A DNA stretch of 21,903 nucleotides from contig JABMQR010000360.1 in NCBI GenBank assembly GCA_013202335.1, positions 1 to 21,903 of the forward strand. Reading direction: 5' to 3'. Below are positions 15,143 through 21,765 of the stretch, piece after piece (position 1 is the stretch's first letter; every line of letters begins with the position of its first letter). The translations under genes were made by a program, and so were the position numbers. The notes beneath the pieces were generated by a model, which was given only the letters and a program-made list of their open reading frames with translations, made no database searches and had not been told where the DNA came from. This DNA comes from Bacteroidota bacterium. Lineage in GTDB: Bacteria > Spirochaetota > Spirochaetia > JABMQR01.

Positions 15143-16198
15143 TTACAGTTCAGGTGTATCAAGAACGAGTGCACCAGATACAATTGAGTCAACAAGTACC
15201 TGTTGTTTTGCCCGTATATCAGCAGGAACGGTAGCAATATAATTAGGATCATCAGTGATGAATTTTACATATCCATCTCTGGTATTGAGGATGGTACCTG
15301 TACCATATTCAACTTCTCCATTAACTGCATCAATTATTACTTCATACACTAGTTGAGACTGAAGAAGTGCCCCGCAGCCCGCTATAACACCAGGAGCCTG
15401 AGCGTAAGCATTATCATCCCAGTACAATACGTATGTTTCACTGAGTTCACTCTCTTTAAATACTCCAGGAGCTGCGCCACCGGCAATAACACCAATTGCA
15501 TCTACTCCCGTGTCGATCATACTTTTTGCAAGCTCAGCAGCTTTATTGGCATCATACCAGTTTCCCACAACACGATAGTCAAGAGTTATATTGCTGTTTA
15601 CCGCTTGTGCACCTTGTTTAAAACCCGGAACCATCAGCTTGTTCAGTGCAGGATATTCCTGAGCTACAACAATACCGATTTTAAGATCATCATTCACACC
15701 TTTCATATTACTGGTTGTGATAAGACCGGCAAGATGTCCAAGCATATAAGATTGTTCATACTGATTGTACAGAAAGCTGGCCATTTGCGGGTGTCCCTCA
15801 ATAAATCCATCTACAAAGATAAATTTCTGATCAGGAAACTGACTTGCAATATCCATGCATACAAACGGCATAGAGGGATTAGAAGAAAGAACCACGTCAT
15901 ATATTCCTGTTGCTACTACAGACGTCATCTTTTCAGCCCATTCAGCCTGATTAAAACCAAGCTCAACAACTTTCATTGATGCACCGGGGGTCTCATCGAC
16001 AGCCTTTTGGGCACCTTCAACAAGCTGCTCATAAATAGGGCTTCCAGCTGTTACTCCAGGAACAATAACTGCCAATTTAAAGGGTTTCTCCTCAGCAGCT
16101 TCGGTTGTATCAGCTTCAGCTCCGGCAAACATAAGAGCCGGTGTCAGCAGCAGAAGTAACATAACCATCAGGGTCGCTAGCATTTTTCTAACTTTCAT
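15143..16198 (-). CDS. BMP-family substrate-binding protein of the ABC importer
   Basis: A 351-residue periplasmic binding protein of the BMP/Med lipoprotein family. Residues 1-27 form a Sec signal peptide: basic start with Lys2, Arg4 and Lys5, a Leu-rich core, and a probable signal peptidase I cut after 'FAGA'. No lipobox Cys is present, so it should be soluble in a periplasm. The mature part starts acidic and contains 'FKLAVIVPG', 'DVVLSSNPSMPF' and 'KFIFVDGF', typical strand ends of the N-terminal lobe. The start at 16198 has AAGGAG seven bases upstream; an upstream in-frame ATG would read through the promoter and operator and is rejected. BMP proteins bind purine nucleosides, riboflavin or sugars. 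The ligand here is open, and the neighbouring kinase, dehydrogenase and aldolase favour a sugar or polyol. Confidence 0.93.
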   Translation of the reverse strand: MKVRKMLATLMVMLLLLLTPALMFAGAEADTTEAAEEKPFKLAVIVPGVTAGSPIYEQLVEGAQKAVDETPGASMKVVELGFNQAEWAEKMTSVVATGIYDVVLSSNPSMPFVCMDIASQFPDQKFIFVDGFIEGHPQMASFLYNQYEQSYMLGHLAGLITTSNMKGVNDDLKIGIVVAQEYPALNKLMVPGFKQGAQAVNSNITLDYRVVGNWYDANKAAELAKSMIDTGVDAIGVIAGGAAPGVFKESELSETYVLYWDDNAYAQAPGVIAGCGALLQSQLVYEVIIDAVNGEVEYGTGTILNTRDGYVKFITDDPNYIATVPADIRAKQQVLVDSIVSGALVLDTPEL

Positions 16199-16223
16199 AC
16201 AAATCTCCTTTTCAATGTAATTA

Positions 16224-16278
16224 TGGTCAAATGACCAATCTCCATTATATAATATCCGATGGGACAAAGGTACGGCAA
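16224..16278 (-). promoter_or_regulatory. Binding-protein promoter with TGGTCA palindrome
   Basis: On the minus strand TTGCCG (16273-16278) and TATTAT (16249-16254) are spaced by 18 bases. The perfect 14-bp palindrome TGGTCATTTGACCA (16224-16237) lies about 11 bases downstream of the -10 box, over the expected start region. The TGGTCA half is shared with the palindrome at the GntR promoter, so the same regulator may act here. The half-site spacing differs (two bases between halves here; 11-bp site there). Confidence 0.55.
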
Positions 16279-16286
16279 CATAAGCC

Positions 16287-16577
16287 TCAACCGCCACCCA
16301 TCAGATTTGCCAGAACAATACTGTTTCCAAGCATCTTCAGCGGCGTATCAGGATTAAAAATCCGTTCCATTCCGCCGTTATCCTTTCGATAGAAAACAAG
16401 CACTCCATTCATCAGCTCTCCGTTCTCCAGGACAGCAAAACCCCGGTCTGCCATGGACTTTTCCGCTTCAATAATGATATCACGAACAGTCGCATTATCA
16501 TCAGCAAAATTCTTTTCAAATTTCTCCCGGCCGGTTTTAGAAACAAAATAACCGACAAACTCTATGACTGCCTTCAT
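16287..16577 (-). CDS. MoaD/ThiS-like ubiquitin-fold protein
   Basis: A 96-residue small protein ending in Gly-Gly-Gly ('ANLMGGG'), as required for C-terminal activation in MoaD/ThiS proteins. An N-terminal 'KAVIEFVGYF' strand, 'TVRDIIIEAE' helix and 'ENGELMNGVLVFYRKD' strand pair fit the ubiquitin-like fold. MoaD carries sulfur for molybdopterin synthesis, which the neighbouring AOR needs as tungsto- or molybdopterin. It begins nine bases after the AOR gene, with only a weak GAGAG ribosome-binding site. It is longer than E. coli MoaD (81), with extra residues in the middle. A role dedicated to this AOR, either in cofactor sulfur transfer or as a small partner protein, is inferred from its position; no MoaE or MoeB gene lies in the window. 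Confidence 0.75.
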   Translation of the reverse strand: MKAVIEFVGYFVSKTGREKFEKNFADDNATVRDIIIEAEKSMADRGFAVLENGELMNGVLVFYRKDNGGMERIFNPDTPLKMLGNSIVLANLMGGG

Positions 16578-16586
16578 ACTCTCTCT

Positions 16587-18419
16587 TTACTGTCTCTCAT
16601 AACGATATTCCGCAATACCAAGAGAGATAAGCTTCTCCAGTGTAGGAATTCCATCATAATCCCACCCGCGTAACGTATAATACTCAGTAAGCATCTCCTG
16701 CCACCGGTCATAGTCCAGCACAGAAGATTCCGACCCCTCGCCCATGACACTCTCATTATAACACCTGGCCGGAAGAATATCATGCTCCCGTCCCAATCCT
16801 GCTTTAAGATTGAAGAGTTTTTCGAGATTCCAGATTCTCTCGCCCAGTGCATAAAAATCATCGAGACTGATTATTATTCCCGATGCCGCTTTGATAAATG
16901 CGGGATACATCTTGTGTGGTGTCATAAACTCGTGAAATCGGCAGGTGATCAGGGTAAAAACAGCATTTACAACATCCTGGTTCTTTTTCACCATTGCTGC
17001 TTTGTTTTCATAGCTGAGCATATCCACCTGACCGGTAATTTCCGCTCCGATTGGTGCCCGTTTGTGACAGGCTCCGCGATTAGAGGTGGCAAAAGCAAGC
17101 CCTGTTCCCACCATTCTGCGAGGCATCCATGCGGCAAACCCGGAGTTTTTTACCTGCATGGCAAAATCTTCTGATCCACCGCCGATTTTATCAGCAGCCC
17201 GTTCAGGACCCTCTGCCAGAATATCTCCTATCCCTTCCCGTTCCCCTATTTTCCGAATAAGCCCGAGGATTGATTCAGGACTACCAAATTCAAGTTTTAG
17301 GCCTTCTTCTTCTATTAGACCTTTTTCCGCACACTCCAGAGCAAAAGAGATGGTTACCCCGATAGTCAGGGAGTCGATGCCGTACACCTCGGTAAGGCGG
17401 TTTGCTTCGGCCAGAACATCAGGGTCGCCGTTCATGAGCTGTGAACCCAGAGAGTACATAGTTTCATACTCAGGCCCTCGTGCCCAGGACTTTCCCCCAT
17501 CATGGGTGCTGAATTTATGAATTCGACCGCAATGAACCGGACAGCCATGACATGATATTGATCGGGTATAAAAATTCTCCTCGTAATACTGTCCGGAGAT
17601 TTCATTCGATTTATCAAAAGTCCCGTATTGGGAATTTCTTGTTGCCAGTGCCCCTCTTGACTGAATAAGTCCCATCCCTGCACCGGTTCCATATCGGGAA
17701 AACATACCTACCAGGTTAAATTCCTCATCACATGCATCGGTAACAGTCTTCATATTTTCTTCTGTCAGTCGGGTAAATTCATCCACATCGGCAAGATCGG
17801 TTCCACAGGTTCCCCGAAATGCTGCTGCTTTTATCTTCTTTGATCCGAAGACAGCTCCCGCACCCCCGCGGCCATAGGTTCGGGTTTCAGAAAAAAGTGC
17901 TGCCATCCGCACCTCTTTCTCCCCGGCGCGGCCTATAGACATGGTTTTATAATCCTGTCCGTAGTTCTCTTTTATCCAGTTCTCGGTCTCCTCCGTCCCC
18001 ATTCCCATTACCGGTTCTGCTGATATAAAGCTCACTTTATCATCATCTATGAGAATAATTTTCCACTCTGCTGACTCTCCTTCAAATATTACTCCGTCAA
18101 TACCGCAGTATTTGATTTCCGCACCGACAAATCCGCCTGCGTACGAGTTAAGGATTGTTCCTGTTAGCGGTGATTTGGTCACTATGCATGACTGCGCGTG
18201 AAGGGGGGCTGTTGTTCCCGTTAAAGGTCCGACTGTAAGGACAATCTTATTTTCCGGTGAGAGAGCGTCTGTCGTAGGGGAGACTTCATCACACAGGATC
18301 TTCGTCCCATATCCCATTCCACCAATCCATGGTTTAAGAGTTTCCGGCACATTCCAGATTCCACTGGTACCTGCTGTACAGTCAATCCTGATTATTCGGT
18401 CATACATACTTCCTGCCAT
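16587..18419 (-). CDS. Aldehyde:ferredoxin oxidoreductase family protein (tungsten/molybdenum)
   Basis: A 610-residue AOR-family enzyme that oxidises an aldehyde to a carboxylic acid with ferredoxin as acceptor. The [4Fe-4S] ligands are Cys290, Cys293 and Cys297 in 'ISCHGCPVHCGR', plus a distant Cys493 in 'LITCRFHEF'. This matches the arrangement and almost the numbering of Pyrococcus AOR. 'YGRGGAGAVFGSKKIKA' (182-198) is the pterin-binding segment. Glu317 in 'GPEYET' and His452 in 'GACHKRA' fit the proposed active-site Glu/His pair. I chose ATG 18419, with AGGAG ten bases upstream, because the family begins close to 'MYDRIIRIDCT'; a longer in-frame start would overlap the ferredoxin gene. 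It lies between the ferredoxin and the MoaD-like gene. The aldehyde is unknown and may be the aldolase product encoded downstream. Confidence 0.93.
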   Translation of the reverse strand: MAGSMYDRIIRIDCTAGTSGIWNVPETLKPWIGGMGYGTKILCDEVSPTTDALSPENKIVLTVGPLTGTTAPLHAQSCIVTKSPLTGTILNSYAGGFVGAEIKYCGIDGVIFEGESAEWKIILIDDDKVSFISAEPVMGMGTEETENWIKENYGQDYKTMSIGRAGEKEVRMAALFSETRTYGRGGAGAVFGSKKIKAAAFRGTCGTDLADVDEFTRLTEENMKTVTDACDEEFNLVGMFSRYGTGAGMGLIQSRGALATRNSQYGTFDKSNEISGQYYEENFYTRSISCHGCPVHCGRIHKFSTHDGGKSWARGPEYETMYSLGSQLMNGDPDVLAEANRLTEVYGIDSLTIGVTISFALECAEKGLIEEEGLKLEFGSPESILGLIRKIGEREGIGDILAEGPERAADKIGGGSEDFAMQVKNSGFAAWMPRRMVGTGLAFATSNRGACHKRAPIGAEITGQVDMLSYENKAAMVKKNQDVVNAVFTLITCRFHEFMTPHKMYPAFIKAASGIIISLDDFYALGERIWNLEKLFNLKAGLGREHDILPARCYNESVMGEGSESSVLDYDRWQEMLTEYYTLRGWDYDGIPTLEKLISLGIAEYRYERQ

Positions 18420-18424
18420 GCCAC

Positions 18425-18826
18425 CTACTCTCCTGTATACGTTAATGCTGATGTTACGCACTCTGCAACACAGGCAGGTTTCCCACCGCACAGATCACAT
18501 TTAACTGCTTTTTTCCCATTGCCGCTCATTTGAATGGCATTATAGGGACATGCCGGTATACATAATTTGCATCCCTTACACTTTTCTTCTGATATCAGCA
18601 CCTTCCCATCTTCTATAACGATAGCATCGAAAGGGCATGCTTCAATACAGGGGTGTTCCGGACAATCTTCAAATCTGCATACTGCTGTTTCAGGAATATC
18701 AGGCCAATGTCGTACTATGGTGATCCTGGATTCACGAGGCTGTATTCTTCCGGTTTTTGTCAGTGAGCATACTAGTGTACACCTTCCGCATTCAGTGCAC
18801 TTTTCCGGATCAACTCTGAACCGCAT
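18425..18826 (-). CDS. Four-cluster [4Fe-4S] ferredoxin-like electron-transfer protein
   Basis: A 133-residue iron-sulfur protein with sixteen cysteines in four groups: Cys10/13/16/20, Cys50/55/60/64, Cys83/86/89/93 and Cys110/113/119/123. This is the HycB/HydN/CooF-like pattern for four [4Fe-4S] clusters, found in small electron-transfer subunits beside AOR enzymes. The third group, 'CKGCKLCIPAC', is a classical ferredoxin motif; the second has the spaced form 'CRFEDCPEHPC'. It starts at ATG 18826 with GAGGAG seven bases upstream; a TTG 15 bases earlier lies upstream of that site and is rejected. Its stop lies five bases before the AOR start, so it is very likely the direct electron acceptor of that enzyme. 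It has no signal peptide. Confidence 0.92.
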   Translation of the reverse strand: MRFRVDPEKCTECGRCTLVCSLTKTGRIQPRESRITIVRHWPDIPETAVCRFEDCPEHPCIEACPFDAIVIEDGKVLISEEKCKGCKLCIPACPYNAIQMSGNGKKAVKCDLCGGKPACVAECVTSALTYTGE

Positions 18827-18844
18827 ATATTCTCCTCTCAATCT

Positions 18845-18898
18845 GATCTTTCCAAATTTAGAATTAAAAATAAATTTTATTCAAACATTTGGAAGATC
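18845..18898. repeat. Inverted repeat and weak promoter before the ferredoxin-AOR genes
   Basis: Arms 18845-18857 (GATCTTTCCAAAT) and 18887-18898 (ATTTGGAAGATC) are complementary with a single extra base, separated by 29 AT-rich bases. Within it a weak minus-strand promoter is possible: TTGAAT (18879-18884) and TAAATT (18855-18860), spaced by 18. No U-run follows, so it is not an obvious terminator. It could be an operator pair or a hairpin between the regulator and the ferredoxin gene. Confidence 0.45.
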
Positions 18899-18908
18899 TG
18901 CCTCTTTA

Positions 18909-19631
18909 TCAAAAAAAGATATCGTTTTGAATAGTCTTTATGTAATAGAACATATCTTTCCGAACTTTATCACTATCGTGCATTTCAAGAGCATCAATAA
19001 TTTCTCTGTTTAATTTCATATACTGTTTCAGGTTACCCACTTTCTTGAGGGCAGTTCTGTTTAGCGCCTTCCAATGGGTCTCTTTCATCATAAAGTTGAG
19101 TGCTGAAAATACGGTAAATAACACACTGTTATGAGAACATCGTCCAATGGATAGGTGAAGTTTCCGATCTTCCTCAAGAAACTCTTCCATGGCATCTTTA
19201 TCACCCGAACTAATTCTTTTTGCTATACTTATAAGATTTGTATGCATGTCCCGAATCTCAATCAGCTCTTCCTTTGTTGCACGTTCCGCAGCCAATCCTG
19301 CCAGTCGGGGTTCAAGTTCAAGCCGGGTTTCAAATATCTCATTCGGATCATGACCGATTAAAAGAGATTTTAACAGTTCAGTATCGATGGTTCCTTCAGA
19401 GGCATCTGCATTTATAAAGTTCCCCTGACCGCTTTTGCATACAATCAATCCAAGCATTTCCAAAGCACTCAGGGCTTCCCTGATACTTGCCCGGGATGCG
19501 CCGAATTCTATCGCTAAAGTTCTTTCTGACGGCAGTTTTTCCCCTACCTTCAATTTTCCTTCTTTTATAGAATTCTTAATCTGCCTGGCAATCTGCATAT
19601 AATATTTTTGTGGCTGAACTTGTTCAAACAT
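18909..19631 (-). CDS. GntR-family (FadR/FCD-type) transcriptional regulator
   Basis: A 240-residue regulator with an N-terminal winged helix (about 8-73: 'LPSERTLAIEFGASRASIREAL', here split by its turn, then 'GQGNFI') and a helical FCD effector domain. Of the FCD metal ligands, Asp155 and His159 ('DRKLH') are present. The two later His positions are Asn208 ('KLNREII', usually 'EHR') and about Tyr230 ('MFYYI', usually '..HI'), so metal-dependent ligand binding may be lost. The ATG at 19631 has AAGGA six bases upstream; the in-frame TTG two codons earlier is less likely. It lies just before the ferredoxin-AOR genes, with a near-consensus promoter and an overlapping palindrome, consistent with autorepression and control of the catabolic locus. 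The ligand is unknown. Confidence 0.93.
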   Translation of the reverse strand: MFEQVQPQKYYMQIARQIKNSIKEGKLKVGEKLPSERTLAIEFGASRASIREALSALEMLGLIVCKSGQGNFINADASEGTIDTELLKSLLIGHDPNEIFETRLELEPRLAGLAAERATKEELIEIRDMHTNLISIAKRISSGDKDAMEEFLEEDRKLHLSIGRCSHNSVLFTVFSALNFMMKETHWKALNRTALKKVGNLKQYMKLNREIIDALEMHDSDKVRKDMFYYIKTIQNDIFF

Positions 19632-19652
19632 TGACAATCCTTGACAATTTTT

Positions 19653-19719
19653 AACTGGCCTACTGTAAGGTGGCCTGACCAGTTGGTTACATAGTAGATT
19701 ACGAATAGTGAGTTGTCAA
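19653..19719 (-). promoter_or_regulatory. GntR promoter with overlapping TGGTCAGGCCA operator
   Basis: On the minus strand TTGACA (19714-19719, perfect -35) and TACTAT (19691-19696) are spaced by exactly 17. Just downstream, at the expected start site, lies TGGTCAGGCCA (19671-19681), embedded as AACTGGTCAGGCCACC. This closely resembles the FadR-type TGGTnnnACCA operator. A further half-site, AACTGGCC, occurs in the plus orientation at 19653-19660. The layout predicts autorepression. The sites are seen; the regulator assignment is inferred. Confidence 0.75.
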
Positions 19720-19767
19720 GATTTTTTATAACCTAAGTCAATCTACCGCAATATGAATTTTCCTCAA

Positions 19768-20679
19768 CTATGGATATTTCACGCCGGTCAGGCTTTCCGA
19801 TGTTTCCCAGAGCTTTTTCGCATGAGCAGCATTACGCGATGAACTGGATGGATTTGCAATAACAGGGGCTCCGCTTATGCCCATAAATCCCCTCGGACCA
19901 AAATAGGAGCCTCCCCTGGCAAAAGGATCAGTTGCAGCCCGAAGTCCGGCATACGCCCCTCTTCCGGGGTTCTGCAGAACCATCTTTGCAAGGGGAAGAA
20001 CTACCTTTGAAAAACGAATATAAGGAGCCATGTTGGTAACTGAAATCCCTGGATGTGCAGCAACTGCGATGGTGGATGATCCAATATTCGTCAACCTTCT
20101 CTGTAACTCATAGGTGAAAAGCATATTTGCCAGTTTCGATCTGCCGTAAGCAGCCATTGGCTTGTACCCTTTCCCTCCATCAAACATCAAATTATTAAAA
20201 TCCAGCTTACTCATGCCGTGGGTCAGACTACTGACTGTTACAATGCGGGAATCCGGAGTTTTATGCAGATAATTGAAAAGTAATCCCGTAAGAGCAAAAT
20301 GTCCCAGATGGTTGGTTCCAAAATGTTTCTCAAATCCATCTTTAGTTTTTTGGTACCGTCCTGTCATAAGACCGGCATTATTCACAAGAATATCAAGCCG
20401 CTGATATCTTTCCATAAAGGTTGATGTGAATTTTCGAATTGATGAGAGATCTCCCAGATCAATAGGAATGATATCTGTCTGAGCATCAGGTACGGCATCA
20501 TGGATCAATTTCTGTGCAGCTTGAGCTTTCTTCAAATTCCTGCAGGCTAACACAGTTACAGCTCGTTTTTGAGCAAACACTTTAGCAGTCTCAAATCCCA
20601 AACCGCTGTTGGCTCCGGTAATGATAACTACTTTACCTGAAAGATCCGGTATCTGTTCAGTTGTCCATTTTTCCGGCAT
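19768..20679 (-). CDS. Short-chain dehydrogenase/reductase (SDR)
   Basis: A 303-residue classical SDR of the retinol-dehydrogenase-like group. Cofactor motif 'TGANSGLG' (21-28) precedes 'ACRNLKKA' (45-52), whose Arg suggests NADP preference. 'NNAG' (100-103), 'VTVSSLTHG' (Ser150/151) and 'YGRSK' (Tyr178, Lys182) give the catalytic residues. It should reduce or oxidise a carbonyl/alcohol pair; the substrate is unknown. AGGGGA about seven bases before the ATG supports the start. It lies 136 bp upstream of the GntR gene, which has its own promoter, so it is probably a separate unit from the catabolic operon. No terminator was recognised after its stop. Confidence 0.92.
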   Translation of the reverse strand: MPEKWTTEQIPDLSGKVVIITGANSGLGFETAKVFAQKRAVTVLACRNLKKAQAAQKLIHDAVPDAQTDIIPIDLGDLSSIRKFTSTFMERYQRLDILVNNAGLMTGRYQKTKDGFEKHFGTNHLGHFALTGLLFNYLHKTPDSRIVTVSSLTHGMSKLDFNNLMFDGGKGYKPMAAYGRSKLANMLFTYELQRRLTNIGSSTIAVAAHPGISVTNMAPYIRFSKVVLPLAKMVLQNPGRGAYAGLRAATDPFARGGSYFGPRGFMGISGAPVIANPSSSSRNAAHAKKLWETSESLTGVKYP

Positions 20680-20702
20680 TGCTGTTCCCCTGCTGCTAAT
20701 CT

Positions 20703-20764
20703 AAAAGGGAGAAAAGCCATACTATCAAATGCATTCTATTCTGATAAGGGGGTATCTCCCTTTT
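20703..20764 (-). terminator. Possible terminator after the DUF5596 gene
   Basis: Ten-bp arms AAAAGGGAGA (20703-20712) and TCTCCCTTTT (20755-20764) enclose a long 42-base loop, between the stop of the DUF5596 gene and the SDR start. The minus-strand 3' arm ends in CCCTTTTAG, a short T-run. The long loop makes an efficient terminator doubtful. Confidence 0.35.
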
Positions 20765-20769
20765 CTGTT

Positions 20770-21642
20770 TTAATAGGGAGAGTTTCTGAGAATAATACCT
20801 ACCCCGCTTCCAAAAAGTTTTTTCTCTTTAAAATATGGATAGATTATTTTTTGTAAACTGGTTTTTAGCTCGTAATCAACTAAACCGGATAAGACAGCCT
20901 TTTCTCCAAAAATACGATGGTAAATTTCATTATCATTTACATGCGTATGTTCAATGGGAATGAATCGTTCAGCAAACTTTCGAATATTTGATGATTCAGG
21001 TAAAAGTTTTAATAAATCATGATCACTTAACCAACTGTCCAGTATCAAAGCTTGATAAGAAAACGGGTACGTATCACCAAAGAATCTTTCCGCTTGCAAA
21101 AAAGATTCATCACACTGTTCTCCAATAAGCTTGCCATCTTCCGGCACATGTATTTTTAGAATGGGAGCGCCCTGCTGCAAAAGTTCAGTTTCAAATTTCA
21201 GAAGTGTTAGTTCATACTGCAATCGTCCTAATCGAAATAATTTTCCTTCAAAATGGTGATTGAACCAACAAAACTTATTTGAAGGATATCCAACAATCCT
21301 GAATTCCCGAAAATAATACCGAGACCAAAGCGATATATCTGATAAAGTAGCTCGAATTATTTCATCAGGTATTTTTTTCTTGTGCAGCTCAGTAACTGCA
21401 TATGGTAGATTATCAATAATAAGAAACAAATTGGCTCGATATTGGGCTCGATTTGTATCAATATTTCCAATAATTTCTACATTTTGCGGATCTGTATCGA
21501 TTGGTTCAAATTGCAAACTCTCTCTATTAAAACAGAAAAGTGATGCACTGAAACTACGATCAACTAAGGTACGTTCAAACTCTAATTTTTCAATTTCCTC
21601 ATCGGAAAATCCTGCATAGCCATATATTTCATGCTTCTTCAT
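20770..21642 (-). CDS. DUF5596 / GNAT-like C-terminal domain acyltransferase-like protein
   Basis: A 290-residue soluble protein that I match to the DUF5596 group (paired NAT_N and GNAT_C domains, often named acyltransferase domain-containing protein). Recognisable blocks are 'FRIVGYPSNKF' (114-124), 'LFRLGRLQYE' (135-144), 'ILKIHVPEDGKL' (161-172), 'CDESFLQAERFF' (177-188), 'DSWLSD' (202-207) and 'LPESSNIRKFAERF' (214-227). The last is the most characteristic. No enzyme activity is firmly established for the family, so I assign no reaction. The ATG lacks a ribosome-binding site and sits behind an AT-rich leader with a palindromic promoter (21659-21699). It is the first minus-strand gene after the group II intron end. 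Confidence 0.7.
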   Translation of the reverse strand: MKKHEIYGYAGFSDEEIEKLEFERTLVDRSFSASLFCFNRESLQFEPIDTDPQNVEIIGNIDTNRAQYRANLFLIIDNLPYAVTELHKKKIPDEIIRATLSDISLWSRYYFREFRIVGYPSNKFCWFNHHFEGKLFRLGRLQYELTLLKFETELLQQGAPILKIHVPEDGKLIGEQCDESFLQAERFFGDTYPFSYQALILDSWLSDHDLLKLLPESSNIRKFAERFIPIEHTHVNDNEIYHRIFGEKAVLSGLVDYELKTSLQKIIYPYFKEKKLFGSGVGIILRNSPY

Positions 21643-21658
21643 ATTTGTTATTATATAT

Positions 21659-21699
21659 CATATTTTTCGAAATATGAGTGATAAGTTGTGATACGTCAA
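21659..21699 (-). promoter_or_regulatory. DUF5596 gene promoter with palindrome
   Basis: On the minus strand TTGACG (21694-21699) and CATATT (21671-21676) are spaced by 17. The -10 box is the outer half of an 18-bp palindrome (21659-21676) with seven-base arms CATATTT/AAATATG around four bases, ending 16 bases before the ATG. It could be an operator or a leader hairpin. Confidence 0.45.
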
Positions 21700-21765
21700 G
21701 AATTGATTTTAGAAGTGTTTAGTTCTTTACAGAGAGTACTTCTTCTTTCCCCTGCTCTATTAATC

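Noticed and set aside
15353..15979. Long plus-strand open frame inside the binding-protein gene
   Set aside because: It lies antisense to a gene with clear family identity, has no plausible domain pattern, and its composition is what the opposite strand would give.
16199..16297. 33-residue N-terminal extension of the BMP binding protein
   Set aside because: It would run through the promoter, the palindrome and the ribosome-binding site, and would put residues in front of a clear signal peptide that starts at 16198.
18420..18491. 24-residue N-terminal extension of the AOR protein
   Set aside because: It overlaps the end of the ferredoxin gene, has no ribosome-binding site, and AOR proteins begin close to the MYDRIIRID segment.
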